A stretch of DNA of 64,000 nt from Ligustrum vulgare (lineage: Eukaryota; Streptophyta; Magnoliopsida; Lamiales; Oleaceae). Where the stretch lies: assembly GCA_963555705.1 (NCBI GenBank), contig OY743179.1:24430192-24494191 (forward strand). The letters are read 5' to 3'. The notes beneath the pieces were generated by a model that had not been told where the DNA came from, made no database searches, and saw only the letters and a program-made list of their open reading frames with translations. This document shows positions 46,828 through 58,276 of this stretch, piece by piece. The position numbers and the translations under genes were made by a program. Position 1 is the stretch's first letter. Each line of letters starts with the position of its first letter.

Positions 46828-48614
46828 TGATAAACGTACTTATCTTGACTTTAAATTTAGACAATTGTAAGTGTTTTAGGATATGATATTGCTAATTATC
46901 TGTCGATTTTATTTGTTTTAGAAAAAATTCAATTTTAAATGCGTTTGGATACAAAACAGAAAAAGTGGACTAAAATCGTGCAAAAATGAACAAATTGCAA
47001 CAAATCAATAGATGAGATGAGTGACTAAATGAAGAACAAAGATGCCAAGGATTTAATTGGAATCAATTTGAAGGTGAAGGAACCAGATTACAAGAGAAAA
47101 TAATTCAAGTGCATCAAATATAAAGTTCGAGGACCAACTTATATTAATTGGTAGTTAAACCCAATTCAACTTTGAATTAGAGGGGGATGGACTCTTTCTG
47201 GGCTTTTATTTTTAGAGGTCACGGCTATATATATGAAAAATACTTGTTGTACCCCCGCCGTACCACGGGGGTACCGCCCCCTCACAATAGGGGGCGGTGG
47301 GGCCCCGGGCCCCACCGCCCCCTATTGTGAGGGGACGGTACCCCCCGCACGGCGGGGGTACAACAAGCAAGGCCCTATATATATATATATATATAATAAC
47401 ATTCCAGCCGAGTTCTGGGGAATTAATTGAAAAAGTAGAGAACAACTCGGCTGGTGGAATATACATACATAGAGGAGGCTGCTTAATTGGTATATATATA
47501 AAAATATATAATATATACACGGCACAGGAGTAGGTTAGCCGAGTGTGATAAAAAGGGGAGAGCCGATTGAAGGAGAAAAAAGGTGCGTTTTCTGCCGACG
47601 GCATTGAGAAGATTAGGAGCAAAAGAGGTGTTGACTTTGGATTGAGGAGACAAACTTGGGGGGTTGTCATTGTTTGGCTGGGGAGGAGACAAAAAAGGGA
47701 GAATCTTTGAGAATATATATACATATTAAAAGGTGGTGATCATATACACACGTAGTGGTGGAGTAAAGCCAGAATTTCAGTTCCTCTTGCGCTATCAATC
47801 TGGTGATGTTTTTTCAATTAATTGTGTTTGATTTACATAGTAAAATCCTAGGCTAATATAATTTATGTATTGAATGAAGATGAAATTTGTTATTAATTTA
47901 TTTTGATTCGATAACTAGTAATTTAATAATTTTTTGTGTTGTCTTGATTGATTTTGTACTCTTTATTGTTGTTATTATTTGATTGATTGGTCATCAATTA
48001 AATATATTGTTACTTATTGTAATCTTGGAAAAGTCACAATTAGTTGGAACATTGAATGATCAACGCATGAACACTAGATGTTAGGAATAATACTATGACA
48101 TGTGCAATCTAATTGATAATTGTGTGATTTAATAAGTTCTAAACATTTGTATTCGGACTAGGAATATATTCGTTTCATGTTTATGATAGATTTAATTTGT
48201 TTTGAAAAAGAAAATTAATTGCATGTGAATTATCGATTGTCAAGCAACGCATGAATGATTTAAAGTACAAAATTGTTGAATTGAGATAATTGGTAACAAG
48301 TAGAGTCGGATTCCAATATATGGTCCACATTCATATTTATTCCAATTGGTAACAGTAGAGTCGGATTCCAATACATGCTCCCCATTCATATTTATTCCCA
48401 AACATTTTTATTTTCTTTATTATTTTGCAATTTTGCAATTTTTTAGTTAGAAAGTCAAACAAAACATTCTTTCTTTTTTATTTTTTCCATTAATTGAATC
48501 AACGATAGACTGATAATTAGGACTAAACATTATTCCTCGTGGGAACGATACTCTCAACTCATCACAATTATTACTTGTCAATGATCACGTGCACTTGCGG
48601 AATTTACACAAACA
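46828..48614 (+). repeat. Nested solo LTR of the same family, opposite strand
   Basis: The LTR starts TGATAAACGTACTTATC and ends ttacacaaaca, with an exact 5-bp duplication ATTAG (46823-46827 and 48615-48619). The first 120 bp align with the minus-strand start of the surrounding LTR (shared: gtacttat, tttacacaattg- or tttagacaattg-type, tgatattgc, gttttag-aaaaa). The end block cctcgtgggaacgatactc corresponds to that of its host LTR. It contains the hairpin at 47243-47367. No coding sequence is present. Confidence 0.78.
47243..47367. repeat. GC-rich 125-bp foldback hairpin
   Basis: Arms of about 61 bp pair almost perfectly around a single central C. The outer end is cttgttgtacccccgccgt / acggcgggggtacaacaag, and the centre is ggggcccc-gggcccc. 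It contains gggggtaccgccccctcaca, the core shared with the hairpin at 18551-18662. It interrupts the solo LTR. No convincing TSD was seen. Confidence 0.85.
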
Positions 48615-50222
48615 ATTAGTTCTATTTAATTAGGTCAATCACATATCTCTTTGTTAGGTCAGAATAAGCCCTAATTAAACGCATTCAATCACAAGAATTC
48701 ACAAAGATCACAACAACCACCACCATGTATCTCTACCCATTTGTTAAATTTCCAAAATTTATCACGTTGTCTAGGATGTTAACTCACATCTCGAATTATG
48801 AAAATAACCACTAAAAATCAATGAATTAGTGGCCAATTAATTCATGCATTAAGATTGGAAATAAATTCAATACATTAGATAAAAGCATAAAAACATGAGA
48901 ATTGAAATTGAATAATTAAACTAAGATTACGTCGTTTGCCCCAACAATAATTAGTTACACATAATTAAATAAATACAAGAAGGTGTAAAAAGAAGAACAT
49001 CACCAAATTCTAGATATAAGTTGAGAAGATGAAGGAATTCTTGCACCAAGATCCAATCTTCAACCCAATCTTAATTTCTTCTTTGGCTTCTTGAAAATAC
49101 TCTTGATTTCTTTGTGTAATGTGTATGAATAATGAATTGGGTCTCCTTTCTCTAGGTTAAAATATGTCTTTTTTTTTTTTAGAAGTCAAGAAAGTGGTTT
49201 TAATCCTTGTTGGACTTGAAAACAAATAGAAAAAATCAAGGAAAAAACAAAAAATTCTCAAAACACCCTACAGCGGGCCGCTGTCGAACCGCGGTCTGGC
49301 CACAACAAACAGGGCCCCAAGCCGCGGTTTGCGAACCGCGGTTGACCCGCTGTTGAAATTCTGGTCTGTCAGTCGAATTTCAAACGCGCATAACTTTTGA
49401 TTTACAACTCCGATTTGTGTATCGTTTGTTGCGTTGGACTCTAAATTCAATTATCTTTCTAATGATCGCTTCGTGGAGATATTTGTACTGAAAGTTGTAC
49501 ACTGATTTCTTCACATACTCAATACATGACTTCCTCATTTTGCTTCAGTCTCTTCTAAATTCAAGTTTTTTCCTAAAACAATCAAAATAAATAAACAGTT
49601 AAGCAATATCAAACTATAAAATACTCACAATTGTGTAAATTTGAGATCAAAATAAGTACGAAAAAATGTACTTATCACACCTCCTCTGGGAAAATTGTTC
49701 TTAACTGAGATGCAGCTGTCCCAAAAGATGGTGTTAAGGCTGGGAGCTATGTTCAAAGATTCAACAGGTGCTGTCCTTGATTCTTTTGGTAAAATATGGC
49801 ATGGACATTGTTTTGTCTTCTTAGAAAAATTATTGGGCATTCGGGAAGGTCTTAAGTTTGCTTTTGAAGGATGTATTCCAGTCCATTCCATTGAATGTGA
49901 TTCTAGTCAAGTGGCTCTTGTGACTCGTGACAAGGCAATAGCCTCTTCCTTTGGTAACATTTGTGCAAATTGTCTTCGTTTTATGGCGAATGTTATTGAT
50001 TGGAATATCCGTTATATCCCGAGGGGTGCTAATGGTGTAGCTCATCAATTAGGTAAGCTTTCGTTCTCATCTATGTGCAATTACTTTGTTAATGAGGATG
50101 TTCCTCATGCTACTATGGACTTTGTTGTGTTTGATACTCTCCATTTGATTGATTAATACAATTTAATCTTTCCTTAAAAAAAACATTTAGGATATACATA
50201 AAACATGCAAAGCACATGCTAA

Positions 50223-50634
50223 TTGCTATTTTGAGGAAAATGATTATTGCTATTGGAAAATGAAGAATCTATTTTTTATTTTGTTTAATTTAAATATCTC
50301 TCTAACAAGATTTATGAAAACTTAACAATGAAAATGAAAAGTCCAATTGTAATCTATATGAAAACATTAGGTTAAAACTTGTTTAATAAGTTGGAATTAC
50401 TAAATGTATTTTTTAAAATTTCTTCGCATTTCTCTCGACTATTAATTTAAAATTATTTAATAGAATGATATACCGAATAATTAATCCGAATTTCATATAG
50501 AAATTACGTGTTTGTCGTGTCATTGAATAAGTAGATAGTGACAGATATACTCTCTCATGTGTTGAAATTTGAACTACTATTTTTCAAATATGTGGAAAAA
50601 GTTGAAAGCTAAAAATGCAATAGGTATGAGAATT
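50223..50634. other. AT-rich intergenic DNA
   Basis: I see no gene, RNA or repeat end between the Helitron end and the next CACTA terminus. Confidence 0.4.
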
Positions 50635-51060
50635 CACTACAACAAAAATGGTCTTTTGCAACATTTAAAAGGAAACATTCAGTAGTTGAATGTTGCTAAA
50701 AAGAGTCCATCGCAACATTTTGACAAGTGCATGTTGCAATTGGTTTATATATTTGAGATTTAGCTCCTTTTGCAACGTTTAATGATTGTTGCGATAAGTT
50801 GAACATTTTGCTATGCTCAAATTAGTCTTTTACAAAGTTTTGACAATTATTGCAAAACATTTAGTGTTTTTAAAACTTTTTAGTAGATTACTCTTTTGCA
50901 ACATTTGAAACAATGTTGCATCAAAACATTGCAAATACTTTATCTTTTGTAGCGTTTTAAAACGTTGCAACGTTTTATAGAAACGTTGCAAAAGAGAAGC
51001 ATTTGCAAAGTTTGTCAAAACATTGCAAAAAGTTCCCTTTCCAGCGCTGTTTCAAACTTT
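50635..51060 (+). mobile_element. One end of a CACTA-type element with TTTTGCAACRTTT repeats
   Basis: It starts CACTACAACAAAAATGG (50635), as at 28923, and is followed by many ttttgcaacattt / aaacgttgcaaaa words up to about 51050. No matching right terminus was found downstream, so the element is truncated or its other end is decayed. DNA at 51080-51430 resembles UTR or coding sequence (ctctctccttcc, ctcactctctctgtcc) and may be captured. Confidence 0.6.
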
Positions 51061-51654
51061 GCAAAAGGAGCCCAAATTAATTCTAAGATGACTTCATTCC
51101 CCCAAAGATATCTCAGAATTACTATCACCTCAAGACTCATTCTCACCATTCACTCTCTCCTTCCAAAACTCAAAATCACTCTCTCTGTCCAAATCTCAGA
51201 ATCACTCTACCAGTCCAAACTCTAGATCTAAGAATCGATTTACCAATTTGATAATCGATTTACCGAAGAGACTTTCCCACTCTGCCTTAGCCGCATTCAG
51301 TATTGTTATCTCCACACCACCCCTTTCGTCAGACCTCCATGACTTCCATTGTGATCGGCAAGGTGCTCGCAGTTGGTAACAGTGCTCGCAATCGAAAAAT
51401 GTGCTCGCGGTGCAATCGATTTGAAGGTGGGTTTCTATATCTTGAGCCACACTCACCATTTTTGTGTACTTTCCTATTCAATATACTCGAAAGCCCTCGT
51501 TCTATTATCCTATTGGCTATATATATTAGATAGATCAATAATGCAATATTTTTATGAAGCAAGTTGGCTGAGTATTTGAGTGAATAAGAAGGCACCCAGG
51601 TCCCTTTTCCCCTCACTTTCTAGGGTGACTTTTGAGCTACGGAGATTATTTGGA

Positions 51655-52430
51655 AATAAGAACCGAACTGGAACCAAATCATTCGATTCTTTTGGTTCTA
51701 GTTCCGATTTTTTAAACTAAAATTTTCAAACTTAAGTCATGAAGCCTTGGTAGATTTTGGTTGGTAAGAGTCGTAAGACGGTAAGGTTATCGACCTTGGT
51801 CAAAATGCGAATACACCACTCAAAATCCTTAACATCAAAATATTTAATCTCTTCCAGACAGTAACGTATCTCCTCATCCGCTTGTATATGCGCTCCTCAT
51901 AAAAATTCTTCATTTTTTGTTCGTAATTCTCCACATTTTCAGGGAACCGTTGAACAAGTCCATCAATTTCTTAAAAACAATATAACAATTAATTGTAAGA
52001 TGCAGAGTGAAGATTTATTATTTGTTGATTCTTGAAGAACTGACGATTGAAGGCTTGATGGTTGAACGACAGAACCGATGAAAGAAAAATAATTTTTGAT
52101 CTATGATTTTTTTTATTACTTTTTTACTTATAATTATTGTAATATTGAATGAGTTAATAGTTGTTGGGTAATTGATATTGACTAATGGACCGTAACATGC
52201 ATTAAGATTAAGAATTGATTTTTTTTTTTTTTTTTTTAGTTTTTTAAATTTATATTTTGAATCGTATTTTGTTCTGGTTCTGAACCAAGAACCAAAACAG
52301 ATGTTTCTTGATTTTTAGAACCAGAACCGTTTAAAATTTTGATACAACTGAAAAAGAATTGGGACCGAACTAGAACTGAATCGAATCGAACCGTTGGTTC
52401 CGGTTCTTTTGCCCAGGCAATACGAATTAA
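51655..52430. mobile_element. Decayed hAT-type relic
   Basis: The ends are rich in gaaccgaac/gttcggttc-like words in opposite orientations, and the right end has ggttcttttgccca, like the hAT element in kinase intron 4. Exact ends and TSD are not recoverable. Confidence 0.4.
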
Positions 52431-54729
52431 ATTACATTGTTTTATTATCACTTAGCTAGAACTATAAAGAATTATAGGCGAAGTTTTACGAAATAATGTA
52501 AGCTAGTGAACGAAACTACTATGTAAGAAGCCCCTTATCCATTTAATTAATTCAATCTTTTTTCCTTCTAAGACAGTGACTTGTCTTCATACTCGAATCA
52601 CCTCAATTGTACATCGGGATAAAATGTTATGATGAAAATATGAGGATCACTTCCTAGTCACGGGAAAATCACTCGAGCGAATTTAGCGGAGCATGTGTGC
52701 TTGGGAAAAAATTATTTTGCGATTTTTTACTTCCTCGCAATCTCATATGACTTCAAATATTTTATATTATATATACTTAAGTAATACTTCATCTCAAATA
52801 CATTTGTAATCATCATATTTCGTACAGATAACATTATATCAGCCTCTTGATCCATCCTTTAATTCTAGAAGATCAATCACACAACCTCTTGATTTGATAT
52901 TAAAGTCAAGTCAATCCCAATTAAAGCATCAAAATTTAAGTCATTTGCCAATAAGCATTAACAATTCTAAAGTTCAGGAGGGGTACCTGAAGTTCAAGTT
53001 AAAGAAGAATGAGATTCATTCTTTGTGATCCATGAGGAGAAAATGATAATTCAAAGTTTCTGGAAAGTTCTAGGGGCACAATGGAAGTTATTCAATCTAT
53101 CTATTATTGTTGTTGTTGTTATTGTTAATGGAAAATACAATTATTTAAAGTTTAGATTAATAATTCTCAATTTGTAACTTGAGAAATTAGGCTTACATGA
53201 GGTGGCCACTCTTAAAGTTTAAAGATGCTACATTTCCTCGTATAATTTCCATTTGGTCCAAAGGAAAGTGAGGTAATGATTATTGAGGCTCCGTACAAGG
53301 GTAACGAGGACTCGAATGCAACTACAAATGGGAAGGTAAGTCCCCAAGCAACTTGAAAAAAATCTTATATACACAAGGAGGGAAATTTTGTTCCCTTAAC
53401 ATTTAAGGTAAACATTCGGTATAAACTCATCCTAGGTCGACCACTGGAATTTCATTGAGTCAGGGATTGACCCCTGTGTCAACCCCTTCATTTTATTTAT
53501 GGATTTTAAGTTCTTTTCATGCATGTTTAAGGGTAAAACATTATCTAACCATTAAAGATGAGTGATCTATACCATATTTTGTTCATCAAAGTTATATTTA
53601 TTGAATTGATTCTTAATTTTCAAAATTGATTATAGATTTAAGATTCTATCCATTGATATTGATATTGACATTGTATTTATAATTGATTTTACACCTAGTT
53701 GATGTAATTGAATAATTGCTCAATTATTGTTATTGGCCACATTGGTGCGTACAAGTAAAATTGAACGTCTATAATTGGGTTATTGATATTTTGATACTTT
53801 CAAACTTAATGAGGCATAGATTACTCACGGGATAATTATAACCTTCCAAGAATTTTCGATTTTCCATCACTTTGTATGGTCACTTTACTATGTGGATGTT
53901 TTTAATGCCTCCACAATGACTTAACTATTTTTCGAAGATTTACGGGAGGAATGAAGTAAGGAATGAAGTTTTTAATGAAGTTGTTATGGATTTTGGTTTG
54001 GTTTGTAACATTTTAAGTCTTTCTGTGTAATATTAGGAAGGAAATAGATGTTAATGCAAATGGACTTTTATACATGTGTACTGACTTTTGAATCACTTAT
54101 GAAGTATGGTATATTTTAGATTAGTTATATAAAAACCTCGTCAAATTCTATACTTAACAATGTAAGGCATGCACACATATCATTCCAAGTCTTCAAAAGC
54201 ATAAAGATATATAAATATTAACTGTCATTGAGTCTAGGGGTCGATCCTTTACTGTTGTAGGGGTCGACCACTACAAAGGGGTGGATACCCCTACAGCTAC
54301 CCGTATTGAGCATGGTTGACTCCGAGATCATAGGGGTCGTCGACCCTTGTTGCTTTTTTTTTCAAAAAAAAAAAAGCCTTTCTTGCGAAATTCGTGATTT
54401 TCAACTTTTTATGTTCAAATGAAACAAAAAATTGTGGGATGTGACATTCAATGATTTACATGTATGGTGGTTAGAATTTGTCAAATTTAGTTATGTCTAG
54501 ACCAACTGTAAATTACTCTTTTTCTAGTATATTTTACTAGCACATTCTCTTGGATGTCTTTTCCTTGTAAAGAATTCTTTCAGAGTTTTTTCTTCGTTAT
54601 CATATCAGATATTCTTTACTTTATTGTAATTATTTATTGTTGATTGATTGATTGTGACACAATTAATTGACTATATTTCATTCAGATTTCAATTAATTTC
54701 TTAATTCTACGTCATGCCTCAATTCACAC
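52431..54729. other. Non-coding, possibly decayed LTR-element DNA
   Basis: No gene motif is seen. A ggggtcgac-type word recurs at about 53430-53490 and 54235-54350. An (TTG)n-like run lies near 53106-53126. Confidence 0.35.
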
Positions 54730-55213
54730 TAGGGGTGGCAATGGGCCGAGCCAAGCCGAGCCGGCTCGGCCCATGGCTCGCAATGCTCGGCTCGTCAAAC
54801 TGACGAGCCGAGCAACGAGCTCGGGTCAAACGAGTCGAGCTCAGGCTCGGCTCGTTTAACCCTGGCCGAGCTCGGCTCGTTTAGCTCGGGTGTTTTTTTT
54901 TTTTTTTTTTAAAACCTCTCTTACCGTTTGTTTTTTTAAAAAAAAACCCTTCTTATCTTACCGTCTTAAGTTTATTTATTTAGTCGACAATCTTCGATAA
55001 CTAAAATATTTGAAATCTTGAATACTAATAAGTATAAATATAACTCGCCGGCTCGTTGAACCACGAGCCGAGCCGAGCTCGGCTCATGGTTCAATTAAAA
55101 TACTTGGCTCGCCCACGAGCTCGTCCGTTTGACGAGTCGAGCCGCCCTCGGCTCGTGTTTTCGCGAGCCGAGCCAACGAGCCGACGAGCGGCTCGGCCCG
55201 TTTGCCATCAGTG
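54730..55213. mobile_element. Non-autonomous hAT-type element with GGCTCG-rich ends
   Basis: The left end taggggtggcaatgggccga and the right end cggcccgtttgccatca are inverted repeats. The subterminal parts are packed with gagccgagc/gctcggctc words. The right terminus is mutated, and an 8-bp duplication is not preserved. A similar gctcgagcc-rich sequence occurs at 62445-63195. Confidence 0.65.
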
Positions 55214-55237
55214 TTAGTTGGATCAAGCTAAGTTTAT

Positions 55238-55241
<4 letters not shown>

Positions 55242-55305
<64 letters not shown>
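55242..55305. repeat. (AG)n microsatellite
   Basis: An uninterrupted AG repeat of about 32 units runs directly into the terminal inverted repeat of the Harbinger-type element. The Arg-Glu and Ser-Leu repeat frames over it are artefacts. Confidence 0.95.
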
Positions 55306-55307
<2 letters not shown>

Positions 55308-56395
55308 CTGCGTTCTCTTTGGCGTTTTCCAGCCGTTTTCCGTTTTCCATTTCCGAAAACGCGGAAAATGCGTTCTCTTGCGCTTTTTTCGAAAAAAAAT
55401 TTCGAAAATGTTTTCAAAATTTGTAAAGGAAATGGAAAACGTGAAAATCACGTTTTCCGCGTTTTTCGAAATTTTTGCCTTGTAAGTGGAAAACGAGGAA
55501 AACGCGCGTTTTCCGCGTTTTCCACTTTAAATAAAAAAAAAAAATTTAAATAATCAAAAAAACTTGAAATTTGTCAAAATTTATCATTTTTAATTACATT
55601 ATTGGTCCCTGATTTTCAAAACTTGTCATTTTAATCCTCAAATTTTGAAATTTCTTTCGAAAATATCCTAATTTATTTGCAACTTAGGTCCCTCAACTTC
55701 AGATTTTGTTGCACATTAATTCACAAATTTTACTTTTCTTTCAATTTAGTCCTTTTCGTATTTGCTTTATAGGTCATTGTCTTCAAACATGTATAACTTT
55801 TGATGTACAACTCCGAATTGCACTCTGTTTTTTGCGTAGAACTCCAAATTCAACCATCTTTCTGATGATGTATCATGTGCTTAATTATTAAGCATTTCTT
55901 TTTTACTTTTGTATTGTAGACACTTATTTTGTAAGGGTATAATTAATTAACGTAAATTGATTATTGCAAATTTTATTGAAACTTAAATTTTAAACGTTAT
56001 GAGTGCTTACTAGAAGGATGTATCTATATAAAGTATTAAATGGAACGATTACTTGAGAAGGGAAAATCGTGGAACGATTACTTTAGAAAGGCAACATGAA
56101 TTTTTGAACTTTTTTGGTATAACCAAATTGTGTGATAGGGTTATTTCATTTATTTTTGTTGTGTAACTCAAAATATGATATCTTTATTTCATTTATATTC
56201 ACAAACAATATGAAATAATTTTCTTCAAAATTTTAAAAAGAACGCGTTTTCCAGCTTTTCATTTTCGAAAACAGTTTTCAGAAATAATAAATCAAATGCG
56301 TTTTCAGCAATTTCGAAAAAAGTCACAGAAAATGGAAAACAGAAAACATTTTCGAAAATGAAAACAGGAAACTGAAATACAAAGAGAACGCAGCC
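55306..56395. mobile_element. Non-autonomous PIF/Harbinger-type element, copy 2
   Basis: Its ends ggctgcgttctcttt and aaagagaacgcagcc match copy 1 (1809-2871), as does the interior, for example ttattggtccctgattttca, gtataacttttgatgtacaa and tggaacgattactt. The right flank is TTA (56396-56398), but the left flank is the AG repeat, so the expected left TTA is gone. Confidence 0.85.
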
Positions 56396-57306
56396 TTAGT
56401 TTCCTCAAAACTTTTTTTCCAAAAGTAAAATTAAAAAGCTATCATGTTTTGAAAATATAAGATAAAGTGAATATATAACACTGAATAATTTGAAATAAAG
56501 TTGGTATAACTTTTAATCTTGAGTCTCCTTAACATTCTCGGATGAAACCTTATTTTTATTTCAAAACTTAAAAGATTTCTTGTAATTTTAATACCAAGAA
56601 GTTGATGTTCTCTGCCTGGAATTCTCTTTATATGATTTTCTTTTTATTGTATTTAGATCTTTGAACTAGGTTTGCTCCTCATTTAGCTCCCAAGATGCTT
56701 AAAAGTTGTCCATGAGAATTACCCTAAGTTGAAAGAAAAAAAAGAACTGATCCATATTCGAAACATGATTGGGTACGACATTGCAAGACCTACAAGTAAA
56801 TTTGAGCAGAAGAACTCTTTCAGAAATGAAGCCTCACAACTATCTGAAGAGTCTCACCTCTCTTTATATCATTATCGAACATCAGGCCCTCATTTTTTTA
56901 ATTTATTGTATGTAAGTCTCTCAACTTTTATTTGTCTATTTTAGCCATTCAAGTTTTGATGATACCAAATTGGTCCCTGCATTTCCAAATTTGCCAACTT
57001 TTAGGTCTACTCATCAGGTGAATCGATATGGGTATTTCAATACTCGAAACCATCCATTGTATTTCAGGTACTTCGTAAATGAAATCATTCGTGTCCTTGT
57101 AATTATTATAATCAAACATAGGAAATTATGGAAAGTAGTAATTATGGAATGCAAATTATAAGGAGATTTTTGTTCTTGATTGCACTGTAAAATTCTCATT
57201 TTAAGTAGTAGTTTCTGTATATATTCGCAAGAGTTATTATGTACAAAACACATATACAATACAATAACATTCTCCTATATTTTATTAATTAGATACATAG
57301 CTATAT
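56396..57306. other. Intergenic DNA
   Basis: No supported gene. Open frames of 60-80 codons here (for example 56729-56944) have no recognisable domain. Confidence 0.35.
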
Positions 57307-58170
57307 CACTACAAGAATCCGGCCCAACAGAGACGACAAAAGTCGTCTATAAAGGACCTAAAGTCGTCTCTATTAGTTATTAGAGACGACAAAGTCGTCT
57401 CTGTAGGTCCGTGGCTGAAGATAATTAGAGACGACTCTGTCGTCTCTGTTTCATCCGGGGCAATTGAGACGATCTTTAGAGATGACATTTTCGTCTCTAT
57501 TTGTAAAAATATTTAATTAATTTTCTATTTATTTGTTTTGACCCGATTCAATCCCTTTTTAACCCGACCCAAATCTTGATCCGAACCGTCGACCCACGAA
57601 TTTTCTTTAATTCATATGATAATTGTGCATGACAATGATTCGAATTCTAGACCTAAGTGTTGGGTGGTGATATCCCAACCATTAAGGTAATTGAATTCTT
57701 GTGTTAAATTTTGTTTTAAATAATATAAATTAGTTAACTTAATAATATTTTCTTAACAAATTAACTTTAATATTAATTATATAAATGTAAATAATTAAAA
57801 AGGTCAACAAAAAATAGCAAAATTTTAAAAAATAAGAATAATTTAAAAAAAAAACAGAATAGACTATTGGTCGATTAATAGAGACGACAAAAAGTCGTCT
57901 CTATTAGTGGACAAATAGAGACGAATATGTCGTCTCTATTGGTTGATCAATAGAGACGACAAAAAAGTCGTCTCTATTAGTCGACCAATAGAGACGACAT
58001 TACAATGTTGTCTCTATTGGTTGACAACTAATAGAGACAACTTAAAAAGTCGTCTCTATTGGTCAACCAATAGAAACGACTTTTTTGTCGTCTCTATTGA
58101 TTGACCAATAGAGACAACTTTTCGTGTCGTCTCTAATTTTTAGTCTTTTTCGCTCCTTTTTCTTGTAGTA
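57307..58170. mobile_element. CACTA element with GTCGTCTCTATT palindromic arrays
   Basis: It starts CACTACAAGAA and ends TTCTTGTAGTA (last base mutated from G). TAT is duplicated on both sides (57304-57306 and 58171-58173). The left end has about five and the right end about ten copies of agagacgac or gtcgtctct, often as facing pairs that could form hairpins. The interior has no transposase. The terminal word matches the element at 14224. Confidence 0.85.
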
Positions 58171-58203
58171 TATTTAGTATCAAGAAGTTGTAGTCCACAT
58201 GTT

Positions 58204-58205
<2 letters not shown>

Positions 58206-58268
<63 letters not shown>
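58206..58268. repeat. (CT)n microsatellite
   Basis: An uninterrupted CT repeat of about 31 units followed by a short GT run. Confidence 0.95.

Positions 58269-58276
<8 letters not shown>

Larger units (their letters stand above)
46469..49677 (-). repeat. Solo LTR (minus strand) inside the LINE
   Basis: On the minus strand it starts TGATAAGTACAT and ends ttttcacaaca. Flanks CAACT (46464-46468) and CACCT (49678-49682) form a 5-bp duplication with one mismatch. Removing it restores the LINE frame (DTQ-PPLGK). Its sequence is a homologue of the LTR nested within it. The family looks like the Tat/Ogre-type gypsy LTRs, judging by the conserved block near the end (tcttggaatcgacattccgg); that family name is tentative. 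Confidence 0.72.
45868..50182 (+). pseudogene. 5'-truncated LINE (non-LTR retrotransposon), split by solo LTRs
   Basis: The left part (45868-46468) has the zinc-binding zf-RVT end of a plant LINE: WWYWMWNINIPAKIRHFL, then Cys and His residues to LHALVCCGRA. After a frameshift follow ENFRGIAWQVWQDRNAMAL and the linker VNGSDTQ. Across the inserted LTR the frame resumes as PPLGKLFLTE, and the RNase H-like RVT_3 domain follows (LGAMFKDSTGAVLDSFGKIW; IPRGANGVAHQLGKL) to a stop at 50156. A short A-run (50175-50182) may be the tail. Endonuclease and most of the reverse transcriptase are missing. Confidence 0.82.
44386..50222 (+). mobile_element. Probable Helitron holding a LINE and nested LTRs
   Basis: The 5' end is A|TCTCAAATATTTTAAAAGTG followed by tggataagtgagaat, close to the 5' end of the minus-strand Helitron at 40837. 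The 3' end is acatgcaaagcacatg followed by CTAA|T at 50219-50223, parallel to the other Helitron's hairpin end. Without the LINE and its contents the element would be about 1.5 kb. There is no coding sequence of its own. Confidence 0.55.

Noticed and set aside
47212..47724. 170-codon minus-strand frame
   Set aside because: It runs across the GC-rich hairpin and the LTR and has no domain; the symmetrical hairpin gives open frames on both strands.
55129..55553. Open frames with Arg-Glu or Ser-Leu repeats
   Set aside because: They are translations of the AG microsatellite; the rest is transposon DNA.
57860..58135. Regular palindromic repeats resembling a CRISPR or regulatory array
   Set aside because: They are the subterminal repeats of a CACTA element with a TAT duplication.
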